Shown here: positions 56,351 to 64,000 of the stretch, in pieces
How positions within the stretch are numbered: position 1 is the stretch's first letter
How the letters are laid out: each line of letters starts with the position of its first letter
DNA from: Scylla paramamosain
Lineage: Eukaryota; Arthropoda; Malacostraca; Decapoda; Portunidae
DNA: 64,000 nucleotides
Assembly (NCBI RefSeq): GCF_035594125.1
Contig: NC_087155.1
Span: forward strand, 11,352,692-11,416,691
Direction: 5' to 3'
Notes under the pieces: model-generated
Told to the model about the DNA's origin: nothing
The model's database searches: none
What the model saw: the letters and a program-made list of their open reading frames with translations, nothing else
Program-made: the position numbers and the translations under genes

Positions 56351-57986
56351 AGTGACCAGCAGATCCCCACCGACAAACAAGAATGAGTAGAGGCAGTCAA
56401 ATGGAAGGCCAATGTTCACTTCCGGCCATCTATCCACCGCCGCTGTCGATTCACGCCGTGGGTCAGAGGCCACACTGAACCCCTCCCGTGTCCCACCCAC
56501 CCCAGCCCCTCCTTCCACCCACCAACGCTCGGGGTTCCCTCTCCGGTCTTTCACCCTCACCACAACAGCCTGCGGGGACGGAAAGTTTGCAAGTTCACTC
56601 AACGTTCAATCGACACCTCATGACTGCCTGTTACTGACTTCCCACGAGCATCAGTGACGTGTAGAGATGCGCTAACGTGAACGACGGAGTATAGTGCCTT
56701 GTGACTATCCTATATTATCCTATTCTCATCACAGTAGTATATCTTCACTATTCTGCCACGTATCGATTCAAGTTCCCTACATGTTTGGCTTTCACATTCC
56801 TCCTCTCACCTCTTACCTTCCTATCAACTCGCACAGTGCGTCTTTCTTCCTTCATCCTTTGCCTCCCACAGTGCCCTCTATTCCTCCCCCCTTCGTACAA
56901 ACCTAACCATCCACCTCCCCTTTCCCCAGCCGGCCTGTGTAAACAACGCTGTGTGTACCTGGCGGGGAGTGTCTGGTGGCCCCAAGGAGGGAGAGAGAAG
57001 ACTGTGCCGAGGTGTGATGAAAAGAAAAAAAAAAAAAAGCGAGTATCATCTCTGTCCGAAGTAGAGCCAAGGACAAGGCAATGTGGAAGAAATATAACAT
57101 TAAAAACTGCCATAAGTGAGAACACAACACAAAGGTAAGTATAAAAGGCAAATTGAGAGAAAGACGACGTGAACAGCTTCCAAGCCCACTAGTCTCTCAG
57201 CTTCCAACTTCCAACTAAAATCGAAATCATTCCACTTCTAATCCATCTTTGATTACCTACATCGACCAAAGATCCCCCAACTGTCACTGCATCCACTCCT
57301 GAACAGTCCTTAGCCTCCATGATGTGGTTCACACAGTCTAGCCGTCACCTGCCAGACTCACGGGTACTAAAACCCTGGAATTTCTCCACCCACCACTGAC
57401 ACCATACTGACACCATGCAAGACAATAGTTTTGCCATCAATATACACTTCACATAAGAGCAAGAGATGATTCTTAGTGAGTGTACTAATATTCTGGCACG
57501 TAAAGTCTGCTTCGAAGGTGAGACGCAAAGTCAAATTGTTCCGTGAGATAGATACTGACGCGACAGGTGAATATAGTGTTACCTGGCCTTGCTAATTAGT
57601 GGCGTATCTCAGGAAGTTAGATTTCTAGATGACATAAAAAATAGATGGAGAAAGTCTAAACAGGAAGTGAGTGAAGGTTAATCAGAAAAAAAAATACGGA
57701 AGAAAGAGATTATCTCATTAATTCACCTGCAACCTCAAAAAAAAAAAAAGGAAAAATGTAGAGGAAAAATACATTGGAAAAGAAGAAGAAAAAAAAAAAG
57801 AGGGCAAAACTAGATAATACCGAAAGTAGTCTCTCAGAGAAAGCTACAGCCCTGATTTCGAGATCGTCCAAAACTTAGGTCCAAAGGAGAAAGTGACCAG
57901 TAAAAGAGGAAACACGTCCTTATCAAAAAGTGAATAATAATAGGTGGTGTGGTCTGCTCAAGTGAAATTAAGTGTGCGTCTGTGCG

Positions 57987-58102
<116 letters not shown>

Positions 58103-59036
58103 GAATAAATAAGCAAACAGAGCCACAGGTGAAGCAGAACACACCGGTGCGCAGCAAGACACCATCCTCACCCTTTCCCTCTACACTGGTCCTCCCTAAC
58201 ATCAGGCTTCCGGCAGAAAAGCCACAACCCCACAACCTCTGCCATGTTCAGTTGATGCTCCTCAGGTGAAGGTGAGTATCCTTGCCTTTCTTCTCCCCTT
58301 CCTCCCAGCACCGCCAAGGTCAGTTGCCCTCCTTGCGCAAGCTGTGTTGCTAAGGTCGCCCGACAAAAACTCTATTTGCGTCATAAAAGCATAAATGACA
58401 AGTAAAAACAGCTTACAAACAAGTGGTCCGCGTGACGTCAGACGCTATCCCATATCCAGGTGTTGTCAGTAAACTAAATGATCCTGTCCCTTGCAACAGG
58501 TCCGTCGTGAACCTCGCTGCTCTAATATCAAGGTGAGGTGAACAATAGACACACCCAGCCACTGCGCCACGCACTGCGGCACCTTTCACTGGCTGGGCAG
58601 AATACGAGCAGAAACGTAGGAAAAATTACGATGCACCGGCCTTACTCACATTTGAATTATGATATTCGTGTAAATATTATTAGATGCTACTGTTTATCAT
58701 GCAAACTAGATAATGCTTCATATTCTTACAAAAAATTAACCCAGCCTTTAAAGAGTTCTAATTGGATAAACTGCGAGTTTCACCTCACTTAACTGACGGC
58801 GACTTGCTTCCAAAACTTTTCTGTATCAGTGAACTATTTTGTGAGCTGAGGTACAACTATTGCCTCCAAACCACCGGCTGTCAAGTAATAATGAACACTG
58901 AAAACGGGTAATATTTTGGCCAAGGGAAGACTATTCTACCAAAGTCTCGCTACGTAATTTACAATGTCCTTATGCAATTTTTGGCACACAAAAATATCAT
59001 ACAGTTTTGTCAAAGTTGAAACACAAAAACCACGTT

Positions 59037-59086
59037 GTAACCAGTTCCGTGGTGCACTGTTGTAGCCAGTTCCGTAGTGCACTGTC
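59037..59086. repeat. 25-bp tandem duplication
   Basis: Two adjacent units GTARCCAGTTCCGTRGTGCACTGTY, differing at three positions. Confidence 0.9.
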
Positions 59087-60171
59087 AGGATAATCTGGAA
59101 GGAACAGATCCCTTCTCCCGACGGGCAATGGCAAGGAACAGGGTGTCCTCGCAAGGAGGAATGGGACCCAGATAACACAATCAACATCCACGAAGAGGGA
59201 ATGTGGGGTTTTCAGGGATATATTGATCGGTAACGGCCAGCGGAGCCTGCACCCTGCTGCTCCCCACGCCGGCCGCTCCCACGCGCCTCCCACCTACAAA
59301 AGTAATTCCCTTCAAGAACACTGTGCTTTCAACATAACCCACATCGTACTGTGAAAGGTACTTAGAATTAAACCCGCACATACACTGGAAAAACACAAGA
59401 TAAGTGAAAAAGCGCTGCCACACGTGCGTCAGGTACCAAGTAGCTCCCTGATAACCCCTTTAACGCCCTTTGAAGTATGGTAGACGTGGATTCAAGTGAA
59501 AAAATCTCGTTCCTACCCCCCATACTGGGCCACACGCTGCCTGGTGAGTGACGTGCCAGTCCCTCCTCTACACCCGTGTCCCGTTATCTGCAGGAATCGC
59601 CCGACGTGCAGAACACTCTGGGAGCGACCTGTGACGCTGCGCCCTCAGGTATGAAAGCTATCCTGTTACTGAATTTTGTGTGAATCCCGCAAGAGGTAAT
59701 AGCCAACACCCCTAAGGAAACTCATCGAAACACATACGTACATGACCCCGACGCCTTTCAGAAGTTTCATAATCTATTTCCTATGTGCCAAGAGGGGACT
59801 GACGAATACGAGGAACAATCAACTAACGCATTTTCCTCAAAGGTTCAAAGCCACATACCTTGCTTAGCTAAACGTAATGACTGTTCTGGTGACTCTTATC
59901 GACTTTCAGCCCAGACAGCGCTAATCTACTTTCGGCTGAGTAATACAATACTGCAATATATATATATATATCGATGATAACAGCAACGGTACGTACCACT
60001 TCATTATTTACTGGGCGGGGCCGTTATAAAATGTAAATACACTTTTCACCACAGGGAGCTAAGCCTAACCAACTGTACACAGCTGTTGTTCAGTTTTCAG
60101 GCAGCGGACTTTTGGGCTGCTGCACGTGTCCATCAAGGTAACGAGTCAATACGTGCCTTTTATGGTGCATC

Positions 60172-60174
<3 letters not shown>

Positions 60175-60215
<41 letters not shown>

Positions 60216-60230
60216 TGTTTGTGTGTATGT
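60175..60230. repeat. (GT)n microsatellite, imperfect at 3' end
   Basis: About 18 GT units then GTTTGTGTTTGTGTGTATGT. Confidence 0.95.
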
Positions 60231-61264
60231 AAAAGATGTGAATACCATAATAATGAAGGAACGACGTGCATATACTGACTGCTTCATGTTCCAAACGCAG
60301 ACAACGACGCATCAATCCATTGTGTTACCCGGCGCGTCTGACCGGTGGGGAGCTGCAGGTCGAACTCATTTAAGACATTGCCCAGCCAACAATCATCACC
60401 ATCTCGACACGATCACGCCGTAACGCAATCCATCATGATAAAAAACTCTTCAATGTGGCACGCCATAGGAACAGCCAATTAAAAAGACGGCAACGTCCCT
60501 CCCCTTCCTCGCTGTTGAATCTTCATTACAGAGGATTGTTAATAAAGTTACTCTGGGCACGTCTTTTCTCCAGGTAGTGATCGGTGGGGAGGGGAAAAGA
60601 GGGAGTGCAGAACCTCAGGGACACAACAGCAGCAGTCATGCAAGTGGTAAGTCCACTGATGTTCGCTTGATATGGTGAAACTTCATGCTAGACATTACTG
60701 CGCCATAATCATTGCTAGAAATTTTAAAACAGATATCAACATTATTTTTTTTAAGAAGGGCAAGAACTAAGATCATAAATAGTGTCTCCCATAAAGACAC
60801 TCATTACCAGTCTTAAAAACGCCTCTTGTGTCCCTGACGACTACGATAAACTTATCAATAAAAGACTCCAAGACTTGAACGCAAATATTTAGGCAATACT
60901 GACCCAGAATGTCTGGCCCATATTGACACAGTTTTATGTAAATATTTCTCGGCTCCTTATTTCCTCCTCGGGTCCTCAGTGTCGCATATTTCAGTGTCCC
61001 CTCTTTATGCCGACACCTCGCTGCACGGCGTCTCAATTTCCTGCTAATATAAACTATTCAATTCATCTGCTTCGAAAGTGTAACGCTAACGTCCCATTTC
61101 TATACATTATGAGTCTCTCCATTATCAGCTAATTTCCGAGTCACTGTCACGCTTTCTTAGCAAGTATAATAAAATAAATAAGTAATACATAAATATATTA
61201 ATTTAATGGACAATGCACTTTTTTTTATCTCAACCAGCGTTTGTGGTTTATCAAGGAGGTTGAC

Positions 61265-61270
<6 letters not shown>

Positions 61271-61323
<53 letters not shown>
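61271..61323. repeat. (GA)26 microsatellite
   Basis: Pure GA repeat. Confidence 0.97.
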
Positions 61324-61327
<4 letters not shown>

Positions 61328-61429
61328 CACGAAGCTGAACAGGCCCCTGCATGTTTGAAGCCATGACCTTAACTGCTGTTTGTACGCTCGGGGAGCCTGC
61401 TGTTATGTTATATATCCGATGACAGAAAT

Positions 61430-61819
61430 ATGTACATTGTATTTCACTACACTGCAGTTCGCTCCAATTGGAAAACAACAATTAACACTGGGGAAACAGT
61501 TAAACTCACTGAATGGCTGCGGCTCAACCAGAAACAATTTGCAAGTGGGTCTAAAGTTCCCACAAGTTTAAGCAGCCTAAGGTCCTCCTGGAAGCTTGAC
61601 ATAAACACTGACAAGCTGCAGGATGTGAGGCTTAACCTGACATATAACAGTTCACTTGCATTCACGGATAAGCTATTTATTCCAAAACACGTCGCATCCC
61701 TCATGACGGGAGCAGCTGGTTGGTTTGTCTCTCTCCCGCCACGTCTAGAGACTACACCACAACGCGGCCCGCCACTCACCTTCCCACTGTCCCTTCATTC
61801 ATCTGCCAGTTGCTCCTAA
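61430..61819 (+). other. repeat-free open frame of 129 codons, unrecognised
   Basis: One of the longest open frames free of simple repeats. The predicted product has mixed composition, no signal peptide or obvious domain, and no family I recognise. The opposite strand is also open over 61447-61779. No good flanking splice signals were identified. Most likely a chance frame, but recorded because it is not microsatellite-derived. Confidence 0.15.
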
Positions 61820-63853
61820 AAACATGAGACCCATGCCTGACGGTTGAAGCTTGTGGTCTACTCGTCCCACCGGTCTCTGCCTCTCCCCTCAGAAATCATT
61901 GTTGCTTTGAAATATAATCCTCAATCATGTAGTGACGGCAGCGCGTAAGACATCACTGCATTGAATTTACCTGAGGTTATGTTTATCTTGATGTCGCATA
62001 CCATTCAGAAAATCCGTTAATCTGTAAAGGACCAAACTCTAAAAACTAGACTTAAGCTCACACTGATAACGGAAAAAAAAAAAAAAAGTTTAGGTAAGAC
62101 AAAAGAATAACAAGTGTTGTCTGGGAGGCGGACGGCAAAAGTAGCAGACTTGTTGATTGTGCGATGGCGACCCATGCCAACTTCCTCCGTTATTTTAGGC
62201 GGCGCAGGAGAAACTTGCCATGTGTGTGTGTACTTAACAATACCAAGAGGAGTGTTTTCAGCAGTGGCCAGGGTTGTGAGGCCCCATGCCGGGGTGGTAT
62301 ATAATTAAAAGTTATATTTGTTGGCATTTCTCTAACTATGAGTGTCAAGTAAAATCAGTGTGCCATTATCATTTATCAATATTGTTTGCAGATATTCGTT
62401 GACTTACAAATACCCCCTTAGAAAACTTCAGTGCGCAACACATCATAATATACCTAAGGTGGTCAGCTGTGTGCGCACTGTTGCCTGAGGTACAGCAATC
62501 CCAGCCAGGTCACTCTACGCCTGCCAAAGGGCCAAACTATTTATATTTATTCTGCTGCCTAAGCCAGGTTTTGCTGCTGCTGTATCCCTTCGCCTCACTC
62601 TTTCCCTCATCTCGCCTATGAAGTACTTTCCAGTCCCACCTACCAGTAAGCGTGGCGGGAAAACAGTATTATGCCCCTCCACCTTCCATACAAACCAGCA
62701 CAACACATCGGGAGCCAGCATACCCCGAGGGAAGAATTCAAAACGTTTCCAACGCCATTGTCATTTCACGAAGGGCAGAGGAGATCCACATGACCAAGTA
62801 CCATCAACACAAATAAACAGACTCTTTACAGACCACAGAGTCCCATCACAGAGCAGAACGTGTTGTGTATGACAGTTATGTGCCAGGGTCCGCCGAGACG
62901 AACTGGACGCTTGCACGCTGCCCCCGAATATTTTCCCTCTGCCTCCTCCTCGGTTTTGACACCAATCCTTCACTGCATGGGTTCACACACGACACAAGAC
63001 TCACAGCACTCGGTAGAGATATACCATAAGGTAAATATACTTCACTAAACAAAGTGTCAGTACAGCGTGAGCGAGAACAGCGCAGCGTAGATCTACACGT
63101 CTTCACTGGACACAGCGTCCCAGAGCACTGAGGCAGTCAGGCAGCCTCGGCCCTCGGTGAGGCTCGCTGAGGCTCCTAGCGGCAAGCAGGGAGCGGAGCG
63201 CGACAATCCCCAGGCAGGGTTCATCCCCAGCTGGTTAGTAGTTTCCCGGACGGACGACAGAGGGCCCGAAGTTACACCTGGTTATCCTAGTAGTACTGAA
63301 ATCCTACAGCATATATCCCAGACAAGTAGAATGAGCAGATATCACATTTTAAGGATCGCTTAGAGCAAATTACCTTGCCAGAACTGTTTCCTGTACTAAC
63401 ACCGCCTCCACAGGTGTACTTTTCTTCACCTCTTCCATACCTCCTTTTCCCTTCCCTTTCCCCGTCCGTTTCCACATCTTCTTTATTAATTAAGCCACAT
63501 GTAACACAAAATCAGCTATGCTTACCTTGTTTGTCGCTACGTTAGGTCTAATCCTTTCATGACAGAGTACGTAGTTAAACATTTTACAACCTTTTAGGTT
63601 TGTTATAATCATGTTCGAGAGAAAGAGGCCTCCTGAATTTTCACATTACAGACCTAAAGCTTTCACTTTCTGCCCTTTGTAGCTTCTGAGCAACTTATCA
63701 ACGGGAAATTCTCATTCATTTATCAACTCAACCTTCTATCTGATCAACTATTTGGATTGCGCGAGGGGCGATCCACTGAGACTGAATTAGGTATCTTTAG
63801 CGTTCTTAAGGGATTCTCTTAAAAGTTATCATGAATACCTAACTGTTGCTTGG
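61820..63853. other. no gene seen
   Basis: Mixed sequence. 62069-62087 is an A run; 63110-63230 is locally GC-rich with short GAGGCTC repeats. Open frames at 62618-62872 and 62860-63048 are unrecognised. Confidence 0.35.

Positions 63854-64000
<147 letters not shown>

Noticed and set aside
55794..56390. 198-codon plus-strand open frame
   Set aside because: Its first third is a MITE-like element copy and its end is a GT microsatellite; no protein-like conservation.
56748..57151. Minus-strand open frames overlapping the first exon-like island
   Set aside because: They include an A-run translated as poly-Phe and have no splice or family support.

Overview
This is eukaryotic, almost entirely non-coding DNA, most likely from an arthropod and probably a decapod crustacean. 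The evidence is: long pure microsatellites about every kilobase, dominated by (GA)n/(CT)n and then (CA)n/(GT)n; (TTAGG)n, the arthropod telomere unit, at 942-1081; an intron-interrupted gene start; and no bacterial-style gene packing, operons or ribosome binding sites. By hand count about 39 GA/CT tracts cover roughly 3.5 kb and about 28 CA/GT tracts roughly 2 kb. I cannot name the species.

Only one protein-coding exon is recognised with confidence: the first coding exon of a NOS1AP/CAPON orthologue on the minus strand (54917-55042). It has a consensus splice donor, strongly G/C-ending codons and a GC-box/CRE-rich segment upstream (about 55043-55290). No further NOS1AP exon was found, so positions 1-54916 are probably a very long first intron. 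To the right (56.9-60.7 kb) the plus strand carries several short intervals bounded by good acceptor and donor sequences. They may be exons of a divergent or non-coding transcript, but this is only a hypothesis.

Layout. At 0.7-1.3 kb there is a purine-rich trinucleotide tract, then a perfect 71-bp inverted repeat enclosing head-to-head telomeric repeats, then (AT)70(GT)15. From 1.3 to 26 kb lie microsatellite-studded intron-like DNA, several copies of a ~205-bp TIR element and a compound GATA/ATCG/TA tract (19.4-19.85 kb). At 26.06-27.15 kb (GA)n runs into a ~45-copy 21-bp minisatellite. From 27 to 37 kb there is a decayed non-LTR retrotransposon tail (32.4-32.7 kb), a cluster of six TGACRTCA motifs (34.94-35.11 kb) and a ~78-unit GAA tract (37.5-37.7 kb). 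At 39.5-40.9 kb there are two tandem arrays with ~145-bp and ~90-bp units. From 41 to 54.5 kb are more microsatellites and small duplications. From 54.9 to 64 kb lie the NOS1AP 5' end, exon-like islands and a terminal (AT)n.

The most distinctive material is the palindromic telomeric-repeat structure, the TA-flanked MITE-like family (eight recognisable copies, not named from any database), and the long tandem arrays that create large but spurious open frames. No complete gene, tRNA, rRNA, CRISPR array or intact autonomous transposon was found.
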